Shown here piece after piece: positions 1-10,200 of a stretch of 64,000 nt of DNA (position 1 is the stretch's first letter; every line of letters starts with the position of its first letter). This DNA is from Chamaelirium japonicum. Lineage: Eukaryota; Streptophyta; Magnoliopsida; Liliales; Melanthiaceae. The DNA is taken from assembly GCA_947650365.1 (NCBI GenBank), contig CANTAL010000137.1, positions 744,001 through 808,000 on the forward strand. Direction: 5' to 3'. A program made the position numbers and the translations under genes. The notes beneath the pieces were generated by a model. That model did not search any database. It saw only the letters and a list, made by a program, of their open reading frames with translations, and was not told the DNA's origin.

Positions 1-846
1 TCGCATCACCTTCTGCCGGGTGGTGATGGTTCCGGTCCGTAGATCCTTCCAGAGGAAGGAGAAGTCCAGCGGGAGGACTTTCTCGAGGGTTCGACCCCCG
101 AGGAAGTCCAGAATCGCCTCGTCGAGCGATCTTTCGCGGGCTGCGGCGATGCACTTCTTCCCCTTTGGCCGATACTCCGCGATCTCCTTGAAGACAGGGA
201 GAGGCGGTCTGCCGGGAAGAGAGGGGACACCGGCTCGAGGACCTCGCCACTCGCCGTCGATCACGAACGGGTACGCTTTCCAGTACCGGTCTTTGTTCTC
301 GACGGCGGTGAACGGAAGCACCTCGCCGGAGCGGCCCGTGAGGTAGAACTGTCCACAGTCTACCTCACCGAAGAAGGGCCCCGGTTTGAGGAACCACTTC
401 TTCAGGAGGTAGGCTAGGGGGATCCTTACGTTTAGGGCTTCCTCGATGCGAGCAAGCCCATAGAGGATCCCCCACGAGTTTCCCGGAAGCTGGGCGGGGC
501 ATAAGCCCACCAGTTCCAGGAGCTCGCTGGCCAGATGGTTCAGGGGCAGCCGGAGCCCTGACCATAACTGCCCCACGGAGACCACGGTCCCCGAGAGCGG
601 CCTCCCGGAGCTCGGAAGAGGAAGAATGGCGAGCTCTTAGGGAATGCCCACCGTGGTTTGCAGGCAATCGGGGATGGGCGCACCCCCGATGACATGGAAC
701 CAAACGACGGCGGGCTCCTTCGGAGGCGCCTCTTCCCCTGAGCCCGGAGCCCGCACCGAGATGGGGGCGACATTTAGAGGCCCCTCTCGGGAGGACGCAG
801 CAGCAGCAGCAGCAGCTGAAGAAGCAGCAGCGGCAGAGGAAGCCAT
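1..846 (-). pseudogene. Broken gypsy-associated reading frame (putative plant transposon domain), runs off the left edge
   Basis: A minus-strand coding-like stretch starts at an ATG at 844-846 and continues past the window edge. It opens with an Ala/Ser-rich tract encoded by a GCT/GCA-type triplet run (about 797-846). Next comes a segment with VVWFHVIGG, then a part with RLPLNHLASELLELVG and GNSWGILYGLARIEEA, and later WKAYPFVIDGEW and PLDFSFLWKDL. The central pattern resembles the plant 'putative gypsy type transposon' domain (Pfam PF04195 as I recall it), found in gypsy-related elements. Codon use is strongly GC-rich, unlike the AT-rich satellite to the right. The copy looks broken, with about one break in the visible part, and I treat it as a fossil of an LTR-related element. 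A degenerate host gene carrying the same domain is the alternative. The family assignment is from memory of the domain and is only moderately sure. Confidence 0.5.
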
Positions 847-934
847 GAGCGGGAGGGCGCTAGCAAGCTGCGAGTAGAAGGCAAAGAAGGAAGGGAGAGC
901 TGTTTTTCACGCAGCGGTAAAAATCGCCCCCCGT

Positions 935-951
935 CCCCTATTTATAGGCAA
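935..951 (-). promoter_or_regulatory. TATA box upstream of the broken reading frame
   Basis: On the minus strand this reads TTGCCTATAAATAGGGG, a near-consensus plant TATA box with its core at 939-946. It lies about 90 bp upstream of the ATG at 846, so a start of transcription near 905-915 would give a short leader of about 60-70 nt. That geometry suits an ordinary Pol II gene or an internal promoter better than an LTR element, where a primer binding site and longer leader separate promoter and coding start. Function is inferred from sequence alone. Confidence 0.5.
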
Positions 952-1254
952 GTGAGAGACAGGTGAATCGATCCGCAGTTAATGCCCAAGCGCACGCGGT
1001 GAGGCGACGTGACGGCGATCGAAGCGACAGCTCGCTTCTTTCCAATCGTCGAGCGCCATGTGGGCCACGTGTGGAAAAGGCTGCGCCAGCGCCGACACTG
1101 TCATTTACTGACAAAAGAAGGGTGAATGAGGAGGAGACACGTGTCTCGCGCCGATCGGGGTCTCATGATGAGATTCGTTGTATCATCATTGAGCCTCACG
1201 CCGCATTTAAGGTGAAGCGACCGTTGGAGATTTGGTGCGATACCCAAGTCACAA
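952..1254. other. GC-rich spacer, no gene seen
   Basis: This lies upstream of the minus-strand TATA box. No coding pattern, RNA gene or repeat unit is visible apart from a small inverted repeat around CTCATGATGAG near 1163-1173. It may be upstream promoter sequence of the broken frame or the flank of a transposon. Confidence 0.4.
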
Positions 1255-1670
1255 GACCGCTCGCGGCAGGTGCCCGCAGCTCGCTCGAGGCAGACCCTGA
1301 CCGCATGTGACAAGCTCGCATCGGAAGGAGATCGCTCGTGGCTGACGCTCCCGGCCCGCCCAGCGTTTGAGAAATACTGGGAGTCAAAACTCTCGACGCA
1401 GACCGCTCACGGCAGGTGCCCGCAGCTCGCTCGAGGCAGACCCTGACCGCATGTGACAAGCTCGCATCGGAAGGAGATCGCTCGTGGCTGATGCTCATGG
1501 CTCGCCTAGCGTTTGAGAAGTACTGGCAGTCAAAGCTCTCGGCGCAGACCGCCCACGGCAGGTGCCCGCAGCTCGCTCGAGGCAGACCCTGACCGCATGT
1601 GACAAGCTCGCATCGGAAGGAGATCGCTCGTGGCTGATGCTCATGGCCCGCCCAGCGTTTGAGAAGTACT
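1255..1670. repeat. 146-bp tandem repeat, about 2.85 copies
   Basis: Three consecutive copies begin at 1255, 1401 and 1547, each opening with GACCGC (C/T)C(A/G)CGGCAGGTG. The period is exactly 146 bp, and copies differ at only a few positions. Each contains CAGCTCGCTCGAGGCAGACC, then ACCGCATGTGACAAGCTCGC, and ends near GTTTGAGAAGTACT. The third copy stops at about 1670, where a GAGCTC-rich array begins. Minisatellites of this kind are common in untranslated or LTR-proximal parts of plant gypsy elements; that link is an inference here. Confidence 0.93.
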
Positions 1671-1930
1671 CATGCAGGAGCTCGCCCAAGATCGCGCAGG
1701 AGCTCGCCCAAGTTCGCCTTTGCCTATGGATCTCATAGACCCTAGGATTCCAAGGGGTGGGGAACTCGCCCAGGAGCCCGCCTAAGCTCGCTCGGGAGCT
1801 CGCCAAGCTCGCCCCGGAGCTCGCCCAGGAGCCCGCCTAAGCTCGCTCAGGAGCTCGCCAAGCTCACCCCGGAGCTCGCCTAAGCTCGCCCAGGAGCTCG
1901 CCAAGCTCGCGCGAGAACTCGCTTGCAGTG
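1671..1930. repeat. GAGCTC-rich short tandem array
   Basis: This is an irregular array of roughly 20-24-bp units built from CAGGAGCTCGCC, AAGCTCGC and CCGGAGCTCGCC. It includes a 101-bp segment (1671-1771) that recurs at 1992-2092. Similar units occur inside the LTR copies at 2168-2358 and, on the other strand, at 26300-26550. The array therefore looks like part of the same element family's variable region. Confidence 0.85.
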
Positions 1931-1991
1931 GTAGCGGGAGTTAGACCGTCATGCATAACAAAGACATCGGCACCGCAAATGCACCTAGCTC
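1931..1991. other. Short non-repetitive spacer
   Basis: About 60 bp with no unit of the surrounding arrays and no coding signal. It separates the two copies of the 101-bp duplicated segment. Confidence 0.4.
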
Positions 1992-2092
1992 ATGCAGGAG
2001 CTCGCCCCTAGCTCATGCAGGAGCTCGCCCAAGTTCGCCTTTGCCTGCGGATCTCATAGACCCCAGGATTCCAAGGGGTGGGGAACTCGCCC
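1992..2092. repeat. Second copy of a 101-bp direct duplication
   Basis: This matches 1671-1771 closely. Both copies share CATGCAGGAGCTCGCCC, AAGTTCGCCTTTGCCT and GATTCCAAGGGGTGGGGAAC and end in AACTCGCCC. The distance between copies is 321 bp. A poly-C tract (about 2091-2105) follows immediately and marks the approach to the LTR copy. Confidence 0.88.
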
Positions 2093-2167
2093 TTCCCCCC
2101 CCCCCCATGCTAACCAAGTCACCTTGACAGGGAGCGAGCTTCACATTGGGCCGAAGGTGCTTTAGGC

Positions 2168-2358
2168 AAAAAGCTCGATCAGGAGCTCGCCCAAGCACGC
2201 TCAAGAGCTCGTCAAGCTCGTTCAGGAGCCCGCCTAAGCTCTCTCAGGAGCTCGCCCAAACGCGCCCAGGAGTTCGCCAAGCTCGTTCAGGAGCTCGCCT
2301 AAGCTCTCTCATGAGCTCGCCTAAGCTCTCTCAGGAGCTTGCCCAAGCTCGCCCCGAC
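2168..2358. repeat. GAGCTC array inside LTR copy 1
   Basis: Units of about 20-24 bp around CAGGAGCTCGCC and TAAGCTCTCT repeat with small changes. The solo LTR carries the same kind of array at the matching position (26300-26550), so it is an ancestral, length-variable part of this LTR. Confidence 0.85.
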
Positions 2359-2668
2359 CCCTGTTTATCGAAGAGGTTACCCCCGCGAGGTCCGACTCTT
2401 GATAAATATGGGCGAAAGGACGGAGCAGTGCCGGGTGAACTGGCCTTTGCTTCCTCCCTGAGATCGCCCAGACTTGAACATTCCAGAATAGACAGCTGGC
2501 AGCAACAAGAAAGATGCCCTCCCCCACTCAAACCGCCTGGCAGGCTTGACGACAGAATGTCAGGGCGCGAGTACCAAGGACTGTCAGACCCACACGAGCC
2601 AGAACGTGGGGGTCTAGAAGGCCCTGGAAGAATCTCCACGTGTCGGGCCACGGTAGGTCGCCGATTGC

Positions 2669-2675
2669 TATAAAT
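2669..2675 (+). promoter_or_regulatory. LTR TATA box, copy 1
   Basis: GCTATAAATGCTC lies about 200 bp before the LTR's right terminus. The identical motif is present in copy 3 (near 36606-36612). The position relative to the end suits a U3/R border, giving about 170-200 bp of R plus U5. It also defines the LTR as plus-oriented here. Confidence 0.6.
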
Positions 2676-4479
2676 GCTCACCCCCAGGCTCCATAGTACA
2701 GGTTCGAAATCCTTTTCCCTACCACTTTGGTATACAACAGCTCGCCGTTGTGCCACCGTGACTGACTTGAGTGTCGGAGGGTCTGCGCTCCTAAGGGAGC
2801 CAGCCGTTCTCACGTTCTCTTTTCTTTGTCTTGCAGGCAGCCCGCACGGACCAGCGAAAATTCCCCCAAATAGTATGAGTGAATTAGAACGGATAGTACG
2901 AATGAAGTAGAATGGATCGTATGAATGAATTAGAATGGATACATTCGTGCGAATGAATTAGAATGGATCGTATGAATGAATTAGAATAGATTGTGCGAAT
3001 GAATTAGAATGGATCGTACGAATGAATTAGAATGGATACATTCGTGCGAATAAATTAGAATGGATTGTATGAATGAATTAGAATGGATCGTACGAATGAA
3101 TTAGAATGGATCGTATGAGTGAATTAGAATGGATACGAAGGAATTAGAATGGATCGTACGAATGAATTAGAATGGATCATACGAATGAAATAGAATGGAT
3201 CGTACGAAGGAATTAGAATGGATCGTACGAAGGAATTAGAATGGATCGTACGAAGGAATTAGAATGGATCGTACGAATGAATTAGAATGGATATATTCGT
3301 GCAAATGAATTAGAATGGATCGTATGAATGAATTAGAATGGATCGTATGAGTGAATTAGAACGGATAGTACGAATGAAGTAGAATGGATCGTATGAATGA
3401 ATTAGAATGGATACATTCGTGCGAATGAATTAGAATGGATCGTATGAATGAATTAGAATAGATTGTGTGAATGAATTAGAATGGATCGTACGAATGAATT
3501 AGAATGGATACATTCGTGCGAATGAATTAGAATGGATCGTACGAATGAATTAGAATGGATCGTACGAATGAATTAGAATAGATTGCGCGAATGAATTAGA
3601 ATGGATCGTACGAATGAATTAGAATGGATCGTACAAAGGAATTAGAATGGATCGTATGAATGAATTAGAATGGATCGTGCGAATGAATTAGAATGGATCG
3701 TACGAATGAATTAGAATGGATCGTGCGAATGAATTAGAATGGATCGTACGAATGAATTAGAATGGATCGTACCAATGAGTACGAATGGATCGTACGAATG
3801 AATTAGAATGGATCGTATGAATGAATTAGAATGGATCGTACGAATGAATTAGAATGGATCGTGCAAATGAATTAGAATGGATCGTATGAATGAATTAGAA
3901 TGGATCGTACGAATGACCTAGAATGGATACATTCATGCGAATGAATTAGAATGGATCGTACGAATGAATTAGAATGGATCGTACGAATGAATTAGAATGG
4001 ATCTCACGAATGAATTAGAATGGATCGTACGAATGAATTAGAATGGATCGTACGAATGAATTAGAATGGATACATTTGTGCGAATGAATTAGAATGGATC
4101 GTACGAATGAATTAGAATGGATCGTATGAATGAATTAGAATGGATCGTACGAATGAATTAGAATGGATCATACGAAGGAATTAGAATGGATCGTACAAAT
4201 GAATTAGAATGGATATATTCGTGCAAATGAATTAGAATGGATCGTATGAATGAATTAGAATGGATCGTATGAGTGAATTAGAACGGATAGTACAAATGAA
4301 GTAGAATGGATCGTATGAATGAATTAGAATGGATACATTCGTGCGAATGAATTAGAATGGATCGTATAAATAAATTAGAATAGATTGTTGGAATGAATTA
4401 GAATGGATCGTACGAATGAATTAGAATGGATCATATTAATGAATTAGAATGGATCGTACGAATGAATTAGAATGGATAC

Positions 4480-4494
4480 ATTCGTGCACGATCC
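4480..4494. repeat. F-to-R satellite junction at GTGCAC
   Basis: A 28-bp type unit in F orientation ends ATTCGTGC and continues directly as ACGATCCATT in R orientation, with the self-complementary GTGCAC at the centre. No foreign DNA lies between the two orientations. Confidence 0.85.
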
Positions 4495-7259
4495 ATTCTA
4501 ATTCATTCGCACGAATGTATCCATTCTAATTCATTCGTACGATCCATTCTAATTCATTCGTACGATCCATTCTAATTCCTTCGTACGATCCATTCTAATT
4601 CATTCGTACAATTCATTCTAATTCATTCACACGAATGTATCTATTCTAATCCATTCGTACGATCCATTCTAATGAATTAGAATTGATCGAACGAATGAAT
4701 TAGAATGGATACATTCGTGCGAATGAATTAGAATGGATCGGACGAATGAATTAGAATGGATCGTACGAATGAGTAAGAATGGATCGTACGAATGAAATAG
4801 AATAGATCGTACGAATGAATTAGAATGGAACGTACGAAGGAATTAGAATGGATCGTACAAATGAATTAGAATGGATATATTCGTGCAAATGAATTAGAAT
4901 GGATCGTATGAATGTATTAGAATGGATCGTATGAGTGAATTAGAATGGATCGTACGAATGAATTATAATGGATCGTATGAATGAATTAGAATGGATACAT
5001 TCGTGTGAATGAATTAGAATGGATCGTATGAATGAATTAGAATAGATTTTGTGAATGAATTAGAACTGATCGTACGAATGAATTAGAATGGATACATTCG
5101 TGTGAATGAATTAGAATGGATTGTATGAATGAATTAGAATGGATCCTATGAATGAATTAGAATGGATCGTGCGAATGAATTAGAATGGATCGTACGAATG
5201 ATTTAGAATGGATCGTGCTAATGAATTAGAATTGATCGAACGAATGAATTAGCATGTTCGTGCTAATGAATTAGAATGGAACGTACGAATGAATTAGAAT
5301 GGATCGTGTGAAAGAATTAGAATGGATTGTATGAATGAATTAGAATGAATTCGTACGATCCATTCGAATTCATTCGCACGATCCATTATAATTCATTCAT
5401 ACGATCCATTATAATTCTTTCATACAATCCATTCTAATTCTTTCACTCATACGATCCATTATAATTCATTCATACGATCCATTACAATTCATTCATACGA
5501 TCCATTCTAATTCTTTCATACAATCCATTCTAATTCATTCGTACAATCTATTCTATTTCATTCGTACGATCCATTCTTACTCATTCGTATGATCCATTCT
5601 AATTCATTCAGACGAATGTATCCATTCTAATTTATTCGTACGATCCATTCTAATTCATTCGTACGATCCATTCTAATTCATTCGTACGATCCATTCTAAT
5701 TCATTCGTCCGATCCATTCTAATTCATTAGCACGAATGTATCCATTCTAATTCATTCGTACGATCCATTCTAATTCATTCGTACGATCCATTCTAATTCA
5801 TTCGTAAGATCCATTCTAATTCATTCGTACGATCCATTCTAATTCATTCATACGATCCATTCTAATTCATTCATACAATCCATTCTAATTCTTTCACACG
5901 ATCCGTTCTAATTCATTCGTAGGATCCATTCTAATTCATTCGTACAATCTATTCTATTTCATTCGTACGATCCATTCTTACTCATTCGTATGATCCATTC
6001 TAATTCATTCGGACGAATGTATCCATTCTAATTTATTCGTACGATCCATTCTAATTCATTCGTACGATCCATTCTAATTCATTCATCCGATCCATTCTAA
6101 TTCATTCGCACGAATGTATCCATTGTAATTCATTCGTACGATCCATTCAAATTCATTCGTACGATCCATTCTAATTCATTCGTAAGATCCTTTCTAATTC
6201 ATTCGTACGATCCAATCTAATTCATTCGCACGATCCATTCTAATTCATTCACACGAATGTATCCATTCTAATTCATTTGCACGATCCATTCTAATTCATT
6301 CCTATGATCTATTCTAATTCATTCGTACGATCCATTCTAATTCATTCTAATTCATTCATACGATCCATTCTAATTCATTTGTACGATCCATTCTTACTCA
6401 TTCGTATGATCCATTATGGATACATTCGTGCGAATGAATTAGAATGGATCATACGAATGAGTAAGAATGGATCATACGAATGAAATAGAATGGATTGTGC
6501 GAATGAATTAGAATGGATCGTAGAATGGATCAGAATAGATCATGTGAAAGAATTAGAATGGATTGTATGAATGAATTAGAATGAATTCGTACGATCCATT
6601 CGAATTCATTCGCACGATCCATTCTAATTCATTCATACGATCCATTCTAATTCTTTCACACGATCCATTCTAATTCACTGATACGATCCATTCTAATACA
6701 TTCATACGATCCATTCTAATTCATTTGCACGAATATATCCATTCTAATTCATTCGTACGATCCACTCTAATTCCTTCGTACGATCCATTCTAATTCATTC
6801 GTACGATCTATTCTAATTCATTCGTATGATCCATTCTAATTCATTCGCACGATCCATTCTAATTCATTCATAGGATCCATTCTAATTCATTCATACGATC
6901 CATTCTAATTCTTTCGCACGATCCATGCTAATTCATTCGTTCAATCTATTCTAATTCATTAGCACGATCCATTCTAATTCATTCGTACGATCATCCATTC
7001 TAATTAATTCGTATGATCCATTCTAATTCATTCGTACGATCCATTCTAATTCATTCATACAATCCATTCTAATTCATTCGTACGATCCATTCTAATTCAC
7101 TCATACGATCCATTCTAATACATTCATACGATCCATTCTAATTCATTTACACGAATATATCCATTCTAATTCATTCGTGCGATCCATTCTAATTCCTTCG
7201 TACGATCCATTCTAATTCATTCGTACGATCTATTCTAATTCATTCGTACGAATCGTACG

Positions 7260-7299
7260 ATCCATTCTAATTCATTCGTACGAATGAATTAGAATGGAT
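7260..7299. repeat. Perfect 40-bp palindrome at an R-to-F switch
   Basis: Two perfect 20-bp arms meet at the centre of CGTACG (7279/7280). The left arm is ATCCATTCTAATTCATTCGT and the right arm is its exact reverse complement. It is a clean, in-register strand switch of the satellite and could extrude as a hairpin or cruciform. Confidence 0.93.
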
Positions 7300-10200
7300 A
7301 CATTCGTGCGAATGAATTAGAATGGATACATTCGTGCGAAAGAATTAGAATAGATCGTATGAATGAATTATAATGGATCCTATGAATGAATTAGAATGGA
7401 TCGTGCGAATGAATTAGAATGGATCGTACGAATGAATTAGAATGGATCGTGCTAATGAATTAGAATTGATCGAACGAATGAATTAGCATGGATCGTGCTA
7501 ATGAATTAGAATGGATCGTACGAATGAATTAGAATGGATCGTGTGAAAGAATTAGAATGGATGGTATGAATGAATTAGAATGGATCGTACGAATGAATTA
7601 GAATGGATCGTACGAAGGAAATAGAATGGATCGTACGAATGAATTAGAATGGATCGTACGAATGAATTAGAATAGATCGTACGAATGAATTAGAATGGAT
7701 CGTACGAAGGAATTAGAATGGATCGTACGAATGAATTAGAATGGATCGTATGAATGAATTAGAATGGATACATTCGTGTGAATGAATTAGAATGGATCGT
7801 ATGAATGAATTAGAATTGATTTTGTGAATGAATTAGAACTGATCGTACGAATGAATTAGAATGGATACATTCGTGCGAATGAATTAGAATGGATTGTATG
7901 AATGAATTAGAATGGATCCTATGAATGAATTAGAATGGTCGTACGAATGAATTAGAATGGATACATTCGTGCGAATGAATTAGAATTGATCGTACGAATG
8001 AATTAGAATGGATCGTTCGAATGAATTAGAATGGATCGTACGAATGAATTAGAATGGATACATTCGTGCGAATGAATTAGAATGGATACATTCGTGCGAA
8101 AGAATTAGAATAGATCGTATGAATGAATTAGAATGGATCCGATGAATGAATTAGAATGGATCGTGCGAATGAATTAGAATGGATCATACGAATGAATTAG
8201 AATGGATCGTGCTAATGAATTAGAATTGATCGAACGAATGAATTAGCATGGATCGTGCTAATGAATTAGCATGGATCGTGCTAATGAATTAGAATGGAAC
8301 GTACGAATGAATTAGAATGGATCGTGTGAAAGAATTAGAATGGATTGTATGAATGAATTAGAATGAATTCGTACGATCCATTCGAATTCATTCGCACGAT
8401 CCATTCTAATTCATTTATACGATCCATTCTAATTTATTCATACAATTCATTCTAATTCTTTCACACGATCCATTCTAATTCATTCGTAGGATCCATTCTA
8501 ATTCATTCGTACAATCTATTCTATTTCATTCGTACGATCCATTCTTACTCCTTCGTATGATCCATTCTAATTCATTCGGACGAATGTATCCATTCTAATT
8601 TATTCGTACGATCCATTCTAATTCATTCGTACGATCCATTTTTATTCATTCGCTCGAATGTATCCAATCTAATCCATTCGTACGATCCATTCTAATCCAT
8701 TCGTACGATCCATTCTAATTCATTCGCATGAATGTAACCATTCTAATTCATTCATTTGATCCATTCTAATTCATTCGTACGATCCATTCTAATTCATTAG
8801 CACGATCCATGCTAATTCATTCGTTCGATCAATTCTAATTCATTAGCACGATCCATTCTAATTCATTCGTATGATCCATTCTAATTCATTCGCACGATCC
8901 ATTCTAATTCATTCATAGGATCCATTCTAATTCATTCATACGATCTATTCTAATTCATTCGCACGAATGTATCCATTCTAATTCATTCGCATGAATGTAT
9001 CCATTCTAATTCATTCGTACGATCCATTCTAATTCATTCGCTTGATCCATTCTAATTCATTCGTACGATCAATTCTAATTCATTCGCACGAATGTATCCA
9101 TTCTAATTCATTCGTGCGATCCATTCTAATTCATTCATAGGATCCATTCTATTTCATTCATACAATCCATTCTAATTCATTCGCACGAATGTATCCATTC
9201 TAATTCATTCGTACGATCAGTTCTAATTCATTCACAAAATCTATTCTAATTCATTCATACGATCTATTCTAATTCATTCACACGAATGTATCCATTCTAA
9301 TTCATTCATACGATCCATTCTAATTCATTCGTACGATCCATTCTAATTCCTTCATACGATCCATTCTAATTCATTCGTACGATCTATTCTAATTCATTCG
9401 TACGATCCATTCTAATTCATTCATACGATCCATTCTAATTCCTTCGTACGATCCATTCTAATTTATTCGTACGATCCATTCTAATTCATTCATACAATCC
9501 ATTCTAATTCTTTCACACGATCCATTCTAATTCATTTGTACGATCCATTCTAATTTATTCGTGCAATCCATTCTATTTCATTCGTACGATCCATTCTTAC
9601 TCATTCGTACGATCCATTCTAATTCATTCACACGAATGTATCCATTCGTACGAATGAATTAGAATAGATTGTACGAATGAATTAGAATGGATCGTACGAA
9701 TGAATTAGAATGGTTCGTACGAAGGAATTAGAATGGATCGTACGAATGAATTAGAATAGATCGTACGAATGAATTAGAATGGATCGTACGAAAGAATTAG
9801 AATGGATCGTACGAATGAATTAGAATGGATATATTCGTGCAAATGAATTAGAATGGATCGTATGAATGTATTAGAATGGATCGTATGAGTGAATTAGAAT
9901 GGATCGTACGAATGAATTAGAATGGATCGTATGAATGAATTAGAATGGATACATTCGTGTGAATGAATTAGAATGGATCGTATGAATGAATTAGAATAGA
10001 TTTTGTGAATGAATTAGAACTGATCGTACGAATGAATTAGAATGGATACATTCATGCGAATGAATTAGAATGGATTGTATGAATGAATTAGAATGGATCC
10101 TATGAATGAATTAGAATGGATCGTACGAATGAATTAGAATGGATACATTCGTGCGAATGAATTAGAATTGATCGTACGAATGAATTAGAATGGATCGTGC

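Larger units (their letters stand above)
2093..2872 (+). mobile_element. Partial LTR of a gypsy-like family (copy 1, fossil)
   Basis: This stretch is homologous to the complete solo LTR at 25686-26647, read on the opposite strand. Shared landmarks in order are AGTCACCTTGACAGGGAGCG, the GAGCTC array, GCGAGGTCCGACTCTTGATA, ACTTGAACATTCCAGAATAG, a TATA box, and the U5-like end GCACGGACCAGCG. The right end at 2872 corresponds to the family terminus CCCCCAAACA and abuts satellite directly. The left limit is uncertain because similarity fades into the GC-rich block near 2078-2110. It is an incomplete, diverged copy. Whether it belongs to the same insertion as the reading frame at 1-846 is not settled, because their apparent transcription directions are opposite. 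Confidence 0.75.

Noticed and set aside
2700-2712. GGTTCGAAATCC resembling a tRNA or SINE B box
   Set aside because: It has an extra base relative to the GGTTCGANNCC consensus, is altered in the solo LTR, and no A box lies at the right distance upstream. Pol III use is not supported.
2321-2813. Open frames of 68-175 codons on both strands over the LTR copies (also at 25649-26047 and 36502-36843)
   Set aside because: They overlap each other on opposite strands, follow the GAGCTC repeats and LTR sequence, and resemble no protein I recognise. GC-rich DNA with few stops explains them.
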